From Enterobacter sichuanensis (GTDB lineage Bacteria; Pseudomonadota; Gammaproteobacteria; Enterobacterales; Enterobacteriaceae), in the NCBI RefSeq assembly GCF_002939185.1, contig NZ_POVL01000031.1, positions 1 through 60,714 on the forward strand: DNA of 60,714 nt, read 5' to 3'. A model generated the notes under the pieces. That model saw only the letters and a list, made by a program, of their open reading frames with translations, did no database searches and was not told the DNA's origin. Both the position numbers and the translations under genes were made by a program. Position 1 is the first letter of the stretch. The number at the start of each line of letters is the position of its first letter. Of the stretch, positions 1 through 8,741 are shown in pieces.

Positions 1-1869
1 TTAGAACTGGGCTTTAACGCCGGGGACTGGATTGTACGCAGCACGCAGTTTATTAGCGACGGCAGCGATCAGCGCTTTGACTTTTCCTCACTCAATACCT
101 ACGCCCAGCGTACCTTTACCGATTATGGCGTGATGGTGCAGGGCGGTCAGATTAACGTGGCCAATAGTCGCTTCAGTATTCCGGTTATTTACGGTGTACA
201 GATGATGCCAGATAACGCGCTTTCGCCTCAGACGGGGACGGGCGTGGAAGTGAACGGGATCGCCCGAAATCCTCAGGCGCGTGTCGATATTCGCCAGGGC
301 GGACAGCTGATTTATTCGACGCTGGTGCCTGCCGGGCCGTTTAGCCTGGACGACGTACCGCTGGCTAACCTCAACACCGACCTGAACGTCACGGTGACCG
401 AGACCGACGGCAGCGAAAACCGCTTTACCGTGGCGGCGAGTACCTTTCGCAGCAGCCACGTGGGGGGCGCACCGGGCTTTAGCATGGCGGTAGGCCGTGT
501 TGAAAGCGACATGGAATCGCGCCTCGAAAAACCGTGGGTGGTCTCGGCCAATAACGGCTGGTCTATCAACAGGCGCATGAATGTCGTCGCCGGTATGGTG
601 ATGGCGGATAACCGCTATTACGGTTTCTCCGGCAACCTCGATACCACGCCGACGCAGAACCTGTATGCCTCGCTCGGTTTTCTGGCGTCGTTAGACAACC
701 AGACGCAAACGAAGGGCAACAAAACGACGCTGGATGTAGGCTATGCGCTGCCGTGGGGCATCGGCATTTCGATGGGCGGCAGCTACGGTACGCCGGATTA
801 CCGTGAAATGACGGAGCTTTACGATGAAGACGACGATATGTCGCAAACCAAATACGACACCAACATAGGTATTAACTGGTCCAACACCACGCTTGGCCGC
901 TTCTCCCTTAGCTACTACCGCAACGAGAGATGGAACAGCGAGAACAATAGCCGCCGTTTCGTCTCTTCATGGTCGCAAACCTTCAAATATTTCAACCTGA
1001 GTGTGAACTGGGAATCGGATGTCAGCCGCAACGACGACAGTGATAACGATCAGTTTTACGTGAACGTGTCGATCCCGCTCGGCCGTACGGGCGTCAGCAC
1101 CAGCTCCTGGTATCGTGATAGCGAAGGCAAGCGTTCCTACGGTACGCGCGCGATGGGATCGTTCAATGAGGCGAGCCAGTATGCCGTTGGCGTCTCTCAG
1201 GATCATGATGAGAACAGCACCAGCTGGGACAGCTCACTGAACAGCAATCTGCATTACACCAGCCTGGCGCTGGCGGCTGGGGGCGATAACAACAGCAACA
1301 CCAACTATTCCGCGTCGCTGAGCGGCGGGATGGTGGTGCACGGCGACGGCGTGACCTTCTCGCCTTATCAGGTGGCTGACACCTATGCCATCGCTAAGCT
1401 GGATAAACCAGCGGCAGGCGTCGAGATTGGCACCGCGCGTGGCCCGGTATGGACGGATAAATGGGGTCAGGCGGTGATCCCTGTGCTGTCACCATTCCAG
1501 GAAAGCACGATTGAGATCAACACCGAAAAGCTGCCAGGCAACCTGGATGTCAGAAACGGCAGAACGGCGATCAAGGCCTCTCATGGCGCCGTGGCGAAGT
1601 GGGAGTTTGAGATGCTAAGCCAGCGCCGCGTGCTGCTGGCTATCAGCCGCGCGGACGGTACGCCGCTGCCGGAAGGTATCCCGATTGTGGACGAAGCGGG
1701 TGAATACATCACTACGGCACCCGAAGACGGCGTGATCTTCCTGAACGATATCTCTGCCAACCAGCAGCTCTACGCGACGGTGGAGGGAGAGCGTTGCAAG
1801 CTGACGTATACCCTTCCGGAGGAAAAACCGAATACATTCTACGAAGAGGTGACAGGGAAGTGTCTTTGA
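1..1869 (+). CDS. Fimbrial outer-membrane usher (FimD/PapC type), 5' end outside window
   Basis: The open frame runs from the first base to the stop at 1867-1869, so about 622 C-terminal residues are visible of a family that is usually 800-880 aa. The protein would form the outer-membrane pore that takes chaperone-subunit complexes and assembles a chaperone-usher pilus. Visible family features are the post-barrel stretch with the GPF-x-LDDV pattern followed by DLNVTVTETDGS, then a long beta-rich barrel segment with alternating aromatic and polar residues, and a C-terminal domain with a Cys pair near the end (ERCKLTY and GKCL). The next gene overlaps its last 10 bases, indicating one operon. 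The chaperone and main pilin are presumably upstream. The exact fimbrial type cannot be named from this fragment. Confidence 0.9.
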   Translation, partial: LELGFNAGDWIVRSTQFISDGSDQRFDFSSLNTYAQRTFTDYGVMVQGGQINVANSRFSIPVIYGVQMMPDNALSPQTGTGVEVNGIARNPQARVDIRQGGQLIYSTLVPAGPFSLDDVPLANLNTDLNVTVTETDGSENRFTVAASTFRSSHVGGAPGFSMAVGRVESDMESRLEKPWVVSANNGWSINRRMNVVAGMVMADNRYYGFSGNLDTTPTQNLYASLGFLASLDNQTQTKGNKTTLDVGYALPWGIGISMGGSYGTPDYREMTELYDEDDDMSQTKYDTNIGINWSNTTLGRFSLSYYRNERWNSENNSRRFVSSWSQTFKYFNLSVNWESDVSRNDDSDNDQFYVNVSIPLGRTGVSTSSWYRDSEGKRSYGTRAMGSFNEASQYAVGVSQDHDENSTSWDSSLNSNLHYTSLALAAGGDNNSNTNYSASLSGGMVVHGDGVTFSPYQVADTYAIAKLDKPAAGVEIGTARGPVWTDKWGQAVIPVLSPFQESTIEINTEKLPGNLDVRNGRTAIKASHGAVAKWEFEMLSQRRVLLAISRADGTPLPEGIPIVDEAGEYITTAPEDGVIFLNDISANQQLYATVEGERCKLTYTLPEEKPNTFYEEVTGKCL

Positions 1870-2444
1870 ATAACATTCATAAGTACGTGATGTTGGCCGC
1901 GTTGCTCTGCGGACCGGCAGCCGCGCAGGCTGATGATGGCGAATGCAAAATGATGTCCGCCGTGAAGACAATCGACTACGGTCGTTATCGTAAAGACGAT
2001 ATGCGAAAGGGTTCCGCTGAGCATGTGGGCAAAGTTTATAACGGTTATGCCTCGGTAACGCGGGAACTGCGGGTGTCGGTGATGTGTCCGGATGCGCGTA
2101 AAATGCGGATCTCAATCAACGGCGCTGCCCGACAAAACAGGGCCTGGCGATACACCGATAACGGCGCGATGAAGATCGCATTCAAGGATGGCCGAATGGA
2201 CGGGAAGAGTGTGCAACTGGCCGCTGTCGATATTGGTGCGGTGGTGGTTCAGGGTGGGGCGCCAGAAGTGACGTTGCCGCCAGAAAAAGCGCTGGCTGCC
2301 GTTAACGGGATGGAAGTGGCGGGAGAGCAGTTCACCGCAACCATGATGGTGACGACCTACCTGTCAGAGAAAGCCTTCAGCGTGACCAATGCCACCGATC
2401 TTACCGAGACGCTGACGCTGAGCGTCGATACCCTTCCTGCGTAA
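1860..2444 (+). CDS. Pilin-like fimbrial subunit or tip protein, exported
   Basis: This is a protein of about 194 aa with an N-terminal signal peptide (hydrophobic MLAALLCGPAAAQA then DD). The mature part has a Cys near the start followed by an IDYG motif, and a second Cys about 45 residues later in VMCPD, a spacing typical of pilin-like beta sandwiches. I chose GTG at 1860 because it gives the positively charged n-region (NNIHKY) and has AAGAGG about 10 bases upstream. TTG 1866 or ATG 1890 are alternatives. It overlaps the usher end, so it is probably a minor or terminal subunit of the same fimbria. I do not recognise a named orthologue. A short stem-loop at 2459-2480 follows it. Confidence 0.7.
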   Translation: MSLNNIHKYVMLAALLCGPAAAQADDGECKMMSAVKTIDYGRYRKDDMRKGSAEHVGKVYNGYASVTRELRVSVMCPDARKMRISINGAARQNRAWRYTDNGAMKIAFKDGRMDGKSVQLAAVDIGAVVVQGGAPEVTLPPEKALAAVNGMEVAGEQFTATMMVTTYLSEKAFSVTNATDLTETLTLSVDTLPA

Positions 2445-2458
2445 TAACCCTTTTGATA

Positions 2459-2480
2459 CCCGGCAGAGTAGTATGCCGGG
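2459..2480. terminator. Stem-loop between convergent fimbrial and azlD genes
   Basis: A perfect 7-bp inverted repeat (CCCGGCA/TGCCGGG) with an 8-nt loop lies between the convergent fimbrial subunit and azlD. There is no clear T-run on either side, so it is at best a weak terminator. Confidence 0.4.
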
Positions 2481-2488
2481 CATCATTC

Positions 2489-2812
2489 TTAGTGGATCCC
2501 CGCCACACGCAGCAGTGCGGTGACTACTGCCGCCGCTATGATGACCACAATTAACGGCATTTTTCGCCAGGCAAGAAACACCGCAAACGCGACGCCCAAT
2601 ACGCGTGCCATGCCGGCAAAATGGTCACCTTCATAAAAGGTGGTCGCCAGCGCCACGGAAAACAGCAACACCGTTGCCGCATCTGACAGCAGCGCCTGTG
2701 AACGCTCCGATAATGCCAGCCTGCTGCCGAGTTTTGCCCCGCCAAGACGCATCAGATAGGTTCCCGCAGACAAAATTGCGATACCAAGAATAAAAAACGT
2801 CATATTTCCCAT
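2489..2812 (-). CDS. azlD: AzlD-family branched-chain amino acid export subunit
   Basis: A 107-aa hydrophobic protein with about four membrane segments, the size and composition of AzlD/YgaH. Known family members pair with AzlC/YgaZ as a two-component inner-membrane exporter of branched-chain and related amino acids or analogues such as azaleucine. The N-terminal GIAILSAGTYLMRLGG is typical of AzlD. Its ATG overlaps the azlC stop by one base (TAATG), so the two are translationally coupled. The export direction is inferred from the family and the substrate is not proven here. Confidence 0.85.
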   Translation of the reverse strand: MGNMTFFILGIAILSAGTYLMRLGGAKLGSRLALSERSQALLSDAATVLLFSVALATTFYEGDHFAGMARVLGVAFAVFLAWRKMPLIVVIIAAAVVTALLRVAGIH

Positions 2813-3471
2813 TATTTTTTCCTCGCCGCGAGACCCAGTAAAGAGAGCAGAACCGGTAAGCCCACCGGGGCAAACGGCACGGCGGCCAGCGACAGAACTG
2901 CACCGCTGCAGGCGCGGATGAGCGTGGTACGGTTTTTAAACGCGGGAACCACAAGTGCCAGCAATATGGCCGGGAAGACCGCATCCAGGCCGATGGTTTC
3001 CGGATCCGGGAGCAATTTGCCGACCATGGCGCCCAGCAGGGCCCCCAGTGGCCAGATAATGGCCACCCCTAAACCGCATAGCCAGTAGGCCGCCTTGCGC
3101 TGTTCGGGCGTTTTTTGCGACAGACCAAACACCACGCTTTCGTCGTTCATGATGTGGCATCCAAGAAGGCTCAACCCCCGTTTGCCCACCAGTTCACGCA
3201 CCGTCACGCCAAACGGCACATGGCGCGCGTTGACCAGCAACCCCGCCGCCGCCGCTGCCAGCGGGTTCCCGCCGCTCGCCACAATACCAATAAACATAAA
3301 TTCGGACGCGCCCGCGAGCACGGTAATGGAGAGCACAAACGGGACCCAGACCGGAAAACCGTAGGCCATTGCCAGGGAGCCGTATGACATCCCGACCACG
3401 CCGACCGCGAGGCAAACCAGGATGATCGCTTTAATGGTGTCGCCTTTCAGACAAGAGAGATGATGCTTCAT
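2812..3471 (-). CDS. azlC: AzlC-family branched-chain amino acid permease
   Basis: A 219-aa inner-membrane protein with several hydrophobic helices. The segment LLVNARHVPFG near residue 80 matches the family signature (LVNARH), and AGASEFMFIG precedes it, as in YgaZ. With AzlD it forms the predicted exporter of branched-chain amino acids or analogues. It is divergent from an XRE-cupin regulator across a 102-bp gap holding a GAACGATTCGTTC palindrome. That arrangement suggests direct control by the regulator, possibly in response to an amino acid bound by its cupin domain. E. coli K-12 has ygaZH at a different locus. Confidence 0.87.
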   Translation of the reverse strand: MKHHLSCLKGDTIKAIILVCLAVGVVGMSYGSLAMAYGFPVWVPFVLSITVLAGASEFMFIGIVASGGNPLAAAAAGLLVNARHVPFGVTVRELVGKRGLSLLGCHIMNDESVVFGLSQKTPEQRKAAYWLCGLGVAIIWPLGALLGAMVGKLLPDPETIGLDAVFPAILLALVVPAFKNRTTLIRACSGAVLSLAAVPFAPVGLPVLLSLLGLAARKK

Positions 3472-3535
3472 ACAATTTTAGCCATATCGAACGTTTATCC
3501 ATTATAATGAACGCAACTGAACTGTTTTTCAAGAT

Positions 3536-3548
3536 GAACGATTCGTTC
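3536..3548. promoter_or_regulatory. Palindromic candidate operator in azlC/XRE intergenic region
   Basis: GAACGATTCGTTC is a perfect odd-length palindrome 26 bases before the XRE start. Further GAAC elements at 3489, 3509 and 3519 share the gap. The palindrome and position suggest the binding site of the adjacent regulator, but this is inference. Confidence 0.5.
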
Positions 3549-3573
3549 GATTTATAGAACAAGAGGCCGTTTT

Positions 3574-4122
3574 ATGACGCAGCCAATCAGCGTGATCGCC
3601 AAAAGTCTGGTGCGAGAACGCCTGCGAACCGGACTTTCACTGGCGGAAATTGCCCGTCGTGCCGGGATCGCTAAATCCACTCTTTCCCAGCTGGAGTCCG
3701 GCAACGGTAACCCTAGCCTGGAAACGTTGTGGTCGCTCTGCGTGGCGCTGGATATTCCTTTTGCCCGCTTGCTTGAGCCACAACTTCCGACCACGCAGGT
3801 GATCCGCCGTGGCGAGGGGACGAAAGTGGTCGCCGGGCAGGCGAACTACGAAGCCATTTTGCTGGCGGCATGCCCCCCGGGTGCACGCCGTGATATCTAC
3901 CTTCTGATGACCCAACCGGGTGCCGATCGTCTCTCTCAACCACATTCACCTGGCTCGGTTGAACATATTATTGTGACGCAGGGACGCGCGCTGGTCGGGC
4001 TGCTCGACGCCGCGGAAGAGCTTGGGGCAGGGGACTACATTTGCTACCCCGCAGACCAGCCGCATATCTTTAAAGCCCTGGAGCCAGACACCTACGCGCT
4101 GCTGGTGGCGGAACAAAATTAA
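3574..4122 (+). CDS. XRE-family regulator with C-terminal cupin domain
   Basis: A 182-aa protein. Residues about 7-64 form a helix-turn-helix of the XRE type (LAEIARRAGIAKSTLSQLE, then NPSLETLWSLCVALDIPFA). Residues about 100-175 are a cupin-like beta barrel (SVEHIIVTQG, then GAGDYICYPADQPHIF). Regulators of this build often control a neighbouring transporter or catabolic gene, and it is divergent from azlC, so it likely regulates azlCD and itself. It is followed after only 17 bases by a LacI-family gene in the same direction, so the two regulators may be cotranscribed. The ligand cannot be read from sequence. Confidence 0.88.
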   Translation: MTQPISVIAKSLVRERLRTGLSLAEIARRAGIAKSTLSQLESGNGNPSLETLWSLCVALDIPFARLLEPQLPTTQVIRRGEGTKVVAGQANYEAILLAACPPGARRDIYLLMTQPGADRLSQPHSPGSVEHIIVTQGRALVGLLDAAEELGAGDYICYPADQPHIFKALEPDTYALLVAEQN

Positions 4123-4139
4123 CGAAGATACGGAAAATC

Positions 4140-5135
4140 ATGTCGCTTAAAGCAATTGCTAAAGAACTGGGGCTGTCTGTCACCACCGTCAGCCGTGCGC
4201 TTAACGGGTATGATGACGTCTCCGCCGAGACGCGTGCCCGCGTGGAAGCGGAGGCCCAGCGCCGTGGCTATCGACCAAATACGTTTGCCCGCCGCCTGAA
4301 GATGGGCAAAATTGATGCCGTCGGGCTCGTTTTTCCAGTGCATCCTGTTCCGCTCAATAACAGCGTTTTTATGGACATGGTCGGCGAAATTAGCCACGAA
4401 CTGGCGCGACATGAAATCGACTTACTGCTCATCGCCGATGATGATCTGGCGGACAAGCACAGCTATATGCGCATGGTTCAAAGCCGGCGCGTGGATGCGC
4501 TGATTGTGGCGCATACGCTGGATCATGATCCGCGTCTTGAGCAACTTCAGGCCGCCGGGTTCCCTTTTCTGGCGCTCGGGCGCAGCCAGCTGCCGCAGCC
4601 GTATGCGTGGTTCGATTTCGACAACTATGCCGGCACGTATCACGCCACCCGCTGGCTGATCGAGAAAGGGCATCAACGCATTGCGCTACTGGGCGAAAGC
4701 AACAATCAGGCATTTATCACCCAGCGTCGCCAGGGCTATCTGGACGCGTTACGGGAAGCCGGGCTGTCCAGCGAGTGGCTGCGCGCCATGCCCCCTTCGC
4801 GCCGCGTGGGGTATGCCACCACGAAAGCGCTGCTCGCTCTGCCGCAGCCTCCCACGGCCATCATTACCGACTGCAACACCCACGGCGACGGCGCGGCAAT
4901 GGCGCTGGCGCAGATGGGACGCCTTACTGGCGAAAATGCCGTCTCGCTGGTGGTCTACGACGGCTTACCCCAGGACAGCATTGTTGATATCGACGTGGCG
5001 GCAGTGATCCAGTCTACCCGTCAGGGCGTCGGAAAGCAGATTGCCGATATGGTGCGCCAGCTGATTAATGGCGACGATATCGACACGCTTCAGGTACTCT
5101 GGCAGCCGGAGTTCTTCCCGGGCCAGACGGCTTAA
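4140..5135 (+). CDS. rafR: LacI-family repressor of the alpha-galactoside operon (RafR-like)
   Basis: A 331-aa LacI-family protein. The N-terminal helix-turn-helix (SLKAIAKELGLSVTTVSRALNG) and hinge are followed by a periplasmic-binding-protein-like sugar domain from about residue 58. It lies directly upstream of an alpha-galactosidase and a LacY-type permease, from which it is separated by two LacI-type operators, exactly the raf layout known from enterobacterial raffinose plasmids. The likely inducer is an alpha-galactoside such as melibiose or a raffinose breakdown product. Its own start has a weak RBS and sits 17 bases after the XRE gene. The family is certain, and the name RafR rests mainly on context. 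Confidence 0.85.
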   Translation: MSLKAIAKELGLSVTTVSRALNGYDDVSAETRARVEAEAQRRGYRPNTFARRLKMGKIDAVGLVFPVHPVPLNNSVFMDMVGEISHELARHEIDLLLIADDDLADKHSYMRMVQSRRVDALIVAHTLDHDPRLEQLQAAGFPFLALGRSQLPQPYAWFDFDNYAGTYHATRWLIEKGHQRIALLGESNNQAFITQRRQGYLDALREAGLSSEWLRAMPPSRRVGYATTKALLALPQPPTAIITDCNTHGDGAAMALAQMGRLTGENAVSLVVYDGLPQDSIVDIDVAAVIQSTRQGVGKQIADMVRQLINGDDIDTLQVLWQPEFFPGQTA

Positions 5136-5164
5136 ATCTCGTAAAATTCCAAACCCGATCACAG

Positions 5165-5203
5165 ATCCGAAACGTTTTGGTTTGTATCCGAAACGTTTCG
5201 GAT
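5165..5203 (+). promoter_or_regulatory. Twin raf operators upstream of rafA
   Basis: Two LacI-type operators lie in the rafR-rafA gap. The distal one (5165-5182, ATCCGAAACGTTTTGGTT) is imperfect, and the proximal one (5186-5203, ATCCGAAACGTTTCGGAT) is a perfect 18-bp palindrome. Their centres are 21 bp apart, two helical turns, which would allow two dimers on the same DNA face. A candidate -35 (TTGTAT, 5182-5187) sits between them with a poor -10 (AACACT, 5205-5210), so occupancy would block polymerase. A TCACA half-site at 5159-5163 hints at CRP but lacks a good partner. Confidence 0.85.
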
Positions 5204-5239
5204 CAACACTCAGGTCATTCCGATGACAGGAGATGCCTG

Positions 5240-7363
5240 ATGCACGATCCCATTTTACGACTTGTAAGCGACACGGTAGACGTGGTGATTAAAACGCACC
5301 CGTTTGCAGAAATTCTCTACTGGGGGCCGCACCTTCACCACTTTTCGCCGCAGGATGTCGCTACGCTCGCACGTCCGGTGGCCAACGGCAGGCTGGATGT
5401 TGATTCACCTGTCACGCTGATGGCTGAACTGGGGCACGGCCTGTTTGGATCGCCCGGCATTGAGGGGCACCGACAGGGGCTGGACGGTTCCCCGGTTTTC
5501 ACCACCACGGACGTACAGCAGCAGGGACAAACCCTGACAATTACGGCAGAAGATGAACATGCGGGCCTGCGCCTGACCAGCGAAATGGCGCTGGATGCCA
5601 GCGGCGTGCTGGCGGTGCGTCATGGCTTAACCAACCTGAAATCCCAGGCGTGGCAGGTGGACCGTTTCGCCGTCACGCTGCCGGTCGCCGAGCGAGCGCG
5701 GGAGGTGCTGGCCTTCCACGGCCGCTGGATCCGTGAATTTCAGCCGCACCGCGTCATGCTTGAGCACGACAGTTTCGTGATTGAAAATCGCCGGGGTAAA
5801 ACGTCCCACGAACACTTCCCGGCGCTGATTTCGGGTACGCCATCGTTCAGTGAAATGCACGGCGACGTCTGGGGTGTGCATCTGGGCTGGAGCGGCAACC
5901 ACCGCCTGCGCGCGGAAGCGAAAACCGATGGTCGCCGTTATATTCAGGCCGAAGCGCTCTACCTGCCGGGTGAGGTGGCGATTGAAGAGGGCGACACGCT
6001 CTGGACGCCGCGCCTGTATGCCAGCTACTCCGCGCAGGGACTGAACGGCATGAGCCAGCAGTTCCACCGTTACCTGCGCGACAACGTCATCCGCTTTCCG
6101 GAAAACAAACCGCGTCCGGTCCACCTCAACACCTGGGAGGGGATCTACTTCAGTCACGACCCGGACTACATCATGCGTATGGCCGACGAGGCCGCAGCGC
6201 TGGGCGTGGAACGTTTTATCATTGACGACGGCTGGTTTAAAGGCCGCAACGACGATCGTGCCGCGCTGGGTGACTGGTATCTGGACGAGAAAAAATACCC
6301 TGATGGCCTGACGCCGGTGATAAACCACGTCAAACAGCTTGGCATGGAGTTTGGTATCTGGGTTGAGCCGGAGATGATTAACCCCGATTCTGATTTGTAT
6401 CGCGCGCACCCTGACTGGGTTCTGGCGCTGCCAGGCTACCCCCAGGTGACCGGGCGACACCAGCTGGTGCTTAACCTGAACATTCCGGACGCGTTTGATT
6501 ACCTGCTGACGCGCATGAGCTGGCTGCTGGGCGAGCATGCGGTCGACTACGTGAAATGGGACATGAATCGCGAGCTGGTGCAGCCGGGACATAACGGCAA
6601 AGCCGCGGCCGACGCTCAAACCCGTCAGTTTTATCGTCTATTAGACGTGCTGGGCGAACGCTTCCCGCACATCGAATTCGAATCCTGCTCCTCTGGTGGT
6701 GGACGAATCGATTATGAGGTCCTGACCCGCTGCCACCGCTTCTGGGCGTCCGACAATAACGATGCGCTGGAGCGAAACACTATCCAGCGCGGTATGAGCT
6801 ATTTTTTCCCGCCGGAAGTGATGGGCGCGCATATCGGTCATCATAAATGTCATGCCACCTTCCGCCAGCACAGCATTGAATTCCGCGGTTTGACTGCGCT
6901 GTTTGGCCATATGGGGCTGGAGCTGGATCCACTCACCGTGGATGAGAAAGAGCGCGAGGGATATCGTCACTATGCCGCCTTGCACAAGCAGTGGCGTGAG
7001 GTGATCCATCGCGGTACCCAGTGGCGCGTGGATATGCCGGACGCCACCACGATGGCGCAGGGCATCGTGAGCGAAGATAAGACGTACGGACTGTTTATGG
7101 TCAGCCAGCTCGCGATGCCGGATTACACCCTGATGATGCCGCTGCGCATGCCGGGGTTAGAAGCCAGCGCGCAGTACCGCATCACGCTGCTCGATAACCC
7201 GAATATTCAGATTACGGGTGAGGGTGGGCACACCATGCGCATGCTGCCGGCGTGGATGGACGCGCCGCAAACGGTGAGCGGTGAGTGGCTGATGCAGGCA
7301 GGGATTGCGCTGCCGATTCTGGATCCGGAAACCGCCATTCTGATTGGCGTGGAACGCGTGTAA
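5240..7363 (+). CDS. rafA: Alpha-galactosidase, GH36 (RafA)
   Basis: A 707-aa cytoplasmic retaining alpha-galactosidase of glycoside hydrolase family 36, close to the roughly 708 aa of plasmid RafA. It would hydrolyse terminal alpha-1,6-galactosides (melibiose, raffinose). The nucleophile is predicted as Asp441 in KWDMNR, and the acid/base as Asp505 in WASDNND, after the CSSGGGRIDYEV loop. The N-terminal half is the beta-sandwich domain and the central part a TIM barrel. I chose the ATG at 5240 because AGGAG lies 9 bases upstream and the protein then begins MHDPILRLV. An in-frame ATG at 5177 would place the start inside the operators. It is followed by the permease after a 44-bp gap holding a strong hairpin. 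Confidence 0.95.
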   Translation: MHDPILRLVSDTVDVVIKTHPFAEILYWGPHLHHFSPQDVATLARPVANGRLDVDSPVTLMAELGHGLFGSPGIEGHRQGLDGSPVFTTTDVQQQGQTLTITAEDEHAGLRLTSEMALDASGVLAVRHGLTNLKSQAWQVDRFAVTLPVAERAREVLAFHGRWIREFQPHRVMLEHDSFVIENRRGKTSHEHFPALISGTPSFSEMHGDVWGVHLGWSGNHRLRAEAKTDGRRYIQAEALYLPGEVAIEEGDTLWTPRLYASYSAQGLNGMSQQFHRYLRDNVIRFPENKPRPVHLNTWEGIYFSHDPDYIMRMADEAAALGVERFIIDDGWFKGRNDDRAALGDWYLDEKKYPDGLTPVINHVKQLGMEFGIWVEPEMINPDSDLYRAHPDWVLALPGYPQVTGRHQLVLNLNIPDAFDYLLTRMSWLLGEHAVDYVKWDMNRELVQPGHNGKAAADAQTRQFYRLLDVLGERFPHIEFESCSSGGGRIDYEVLTRCHRFWASDNNDALERNTIQRGMSYFFPPEVMGAHIGHHKCHATFRQHSIEFRGLTALFGHMGLELDPLTVDEKEREGYRHYAALHKQWREVIHRGTQWRVDMPDATTMAQGIVSEDKTYGLFMVSQLAMPDYTLMMPLRMPGLEASAQYRITLLDNPNIQITGEGGHTMRMLPAWMDAPQTVSGEWLMQAGIALPILDPETAILIGVERV

Positions 7364-7370
7364 GGGTGAC

Positions 7371-7388
7371 GGGCCGGAGACCCGGCCC
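7371..7388 (+). other. Intercistronic GC-rich hairpin between rafA and rafB
   Basis: GGGCCGG and CCGGCCC form a perfect 7-bp stem with a 4-nt loop 8 bases after the rafA stop. There is no T-run, so it is more likely an mRNA-stability or differential-expression element than a terminator. Confidence 0.6.
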
Positions 7389-7407
7389 TCCGTTGAGGAT
7401 AAAAATA

Positions 7408-8673
7408 ATGAACACAACAACCTGTACCCACAAAGACAACCCTAACTTCTGGATTTTCGGGCTGTTCTTCTTTCTCTACTTCTTCATCATGGCCACCTGC
7501 TTTCCGTTCCTGCCCATCTGGCTGTCGGACATCATCGGGCTAAACAAAACCCATACCGGGATTGTTTTCTCCTGCATCTCGCTATCAGCTATCGCCTTCC
7601 AGCCGGTACTGGGGGTGATTTCGGACAAGCTGGGGTTAAAAAAACATCTGTTGTGGATTATCTCCGTGCTGCTGTTTCTGTTTGCCCCCTTCTTCCTGTA
7701 CGTTTTCGCACCGCTGCTGAAAACCAATATCTGGCTGGGGGCGCTGAGCGGCGGGCTGTACATCGGTTTTGTTTTCTCGGCGGGATCGGGGGCGATTGAG
7801 GCCTATATCGAACGCGTAAGCCGCAACAGCTTCTTTGAATACGGCAAGGCGCGCATGTTCGGCTGTCTTGGCTGGGGGCTGTGCGCCTCAACGGGGGGCA
7901 TCCTGTTCGGCATCGATCCGTCGTATGTCTTCTGGATGGGGTCGGGGGCGGCGCTGCTGTTGATGCTATTGCTGGTGGTCGCGAAGCCGAAGCCCAACCA
8001 GACGGCGCAGGTAATGAACGCCCTGGGCGCCAACCAGCCGCAGATTACAGCCAGAACCGTTTTTAACCTGTTTCGCCAGCGCAGAATGTGGATGTTTATC
8101 CTGTACGTAATTGGCGTGGCCTGCGTCTATGACGTCTTCGACCAGCAGTTTGCCACCTTCTTCAAAACCTTCTTCGCGACGCCTCAGGAGGGGACCCGCG
8201 CTTTTGGTTTTGCGACGACGGCCGGGGAAATTTGTAACGCCATCATCATGTTCTGCTCGCCGTGGATCATTAACCGCATCGGCGCGAAAAACACGCTGCT
8301 GATCGCCGGGGTGATAATGGCGACGCGCATTATCGGCTCGTCATTTGCCACCACCGCTGTAGAAGTGATTGCCCTGAAGATGCTGCATGCGCTGGAGGTG
8401 CCGTTCCTGCTGGTGGGGGCGTTCAAATACATCACCGGGGTGTTTGACACCCGTCTGTCGGCCACTATCTACCTGATTGGCTTCCAGTTTGCCAAGCAGT
8501 CGGCGGCGATTTTCCTTTCTGCCTTTGCCGGTAATATGTACGACCGAATCGGCTTCCAGGAGACGTACCTGATGCTGGGCTGTTTCGTGCTGGCGATTAC
8601 GGTGGTGTCAGCCTTTACGCTGAGCAGCAGGCGTGAGATTGCGGCAGGCAATAAGGCGGTAGAAGTCCATTAA
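7408..8673 (+). CDS. rafB: LacY/RafB/MelY-family oligosaccharide:H+ symporter
   Basis: A 421-aa 12-helix major facilitator protein of the oligosaccharide:H+ symporter family. Residues essential in LacY are conserved in context: Glu and Arg of the sugar site in AYIERVSRNSFFEYGKAR, the buried His and Glu of the proton path in LHALEVPFL, and the Asp residues in VYDVFDQQF. It imports alpha-galactosides for the upstream RafA. The family includes RafB, the Enterobacter melibiose permease MelY, LacY and CscB, and I cannot separate RafB from MelY by eye. The ATG at 7408 has GAGGAT upstream. It is the last gene of the operon, and no obvious terminator follows before the sodA promoter. Confidence 0.92.
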   Translation: MNTTTCTHKDNPNFWIFGLFFFLYFFIMATCFPFLPIWLSDIIGLNKTHTGIVFSCISLSAIAFQPVLGVISDKLGLKKHLLWIISVLLFLFAPFFLYVFAPLLKTNIWLGALSGGLYIGFVFSAGSGAIEAYIERVSRNSFFEYGKARMFGCLGWGLCASTGGILFGIDPSYVFWMGSGAALLLMLLLVVAKPKPNQTAQVMNALGANQPQITARTVFNLFRQRRMWMFILYVIGVACVYDVFDQQFATFFKTFFATPQEGTRAFGFATTAGEICNAIIMFCSPWIINRIGAKNTLLIAGVIMATRIIGSSFATTAVEVIALKMLHALEVPFLLVGAFKYITGVFDTRLSATIYLIGFQFAKQSAAIFLSAFAGNMYDRIGFQETYLMLGCFVLAITVVSAFTLSSRREIAAGNKAVEVH

Positions 8674-8741
8674 CGTCCTGATCCCATTCACCCTTTTAGC
8701 TTTGGTCAGAAAATGAATAACCTTATAAAAACTACGGCATT

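Noticed and set aside
5146..5163. CRP site before the raf operators
   Set aside because: TCACA at 5159 is a good half-site, but the partner half matches TGTGA at only two of five bases.
1..8673. Prophage, insertion sequence or integrative element behind the accessory left end
   Set aside because: No integrase, transposase, inverted repeat ends or tRNA attachment site is visible in the window.
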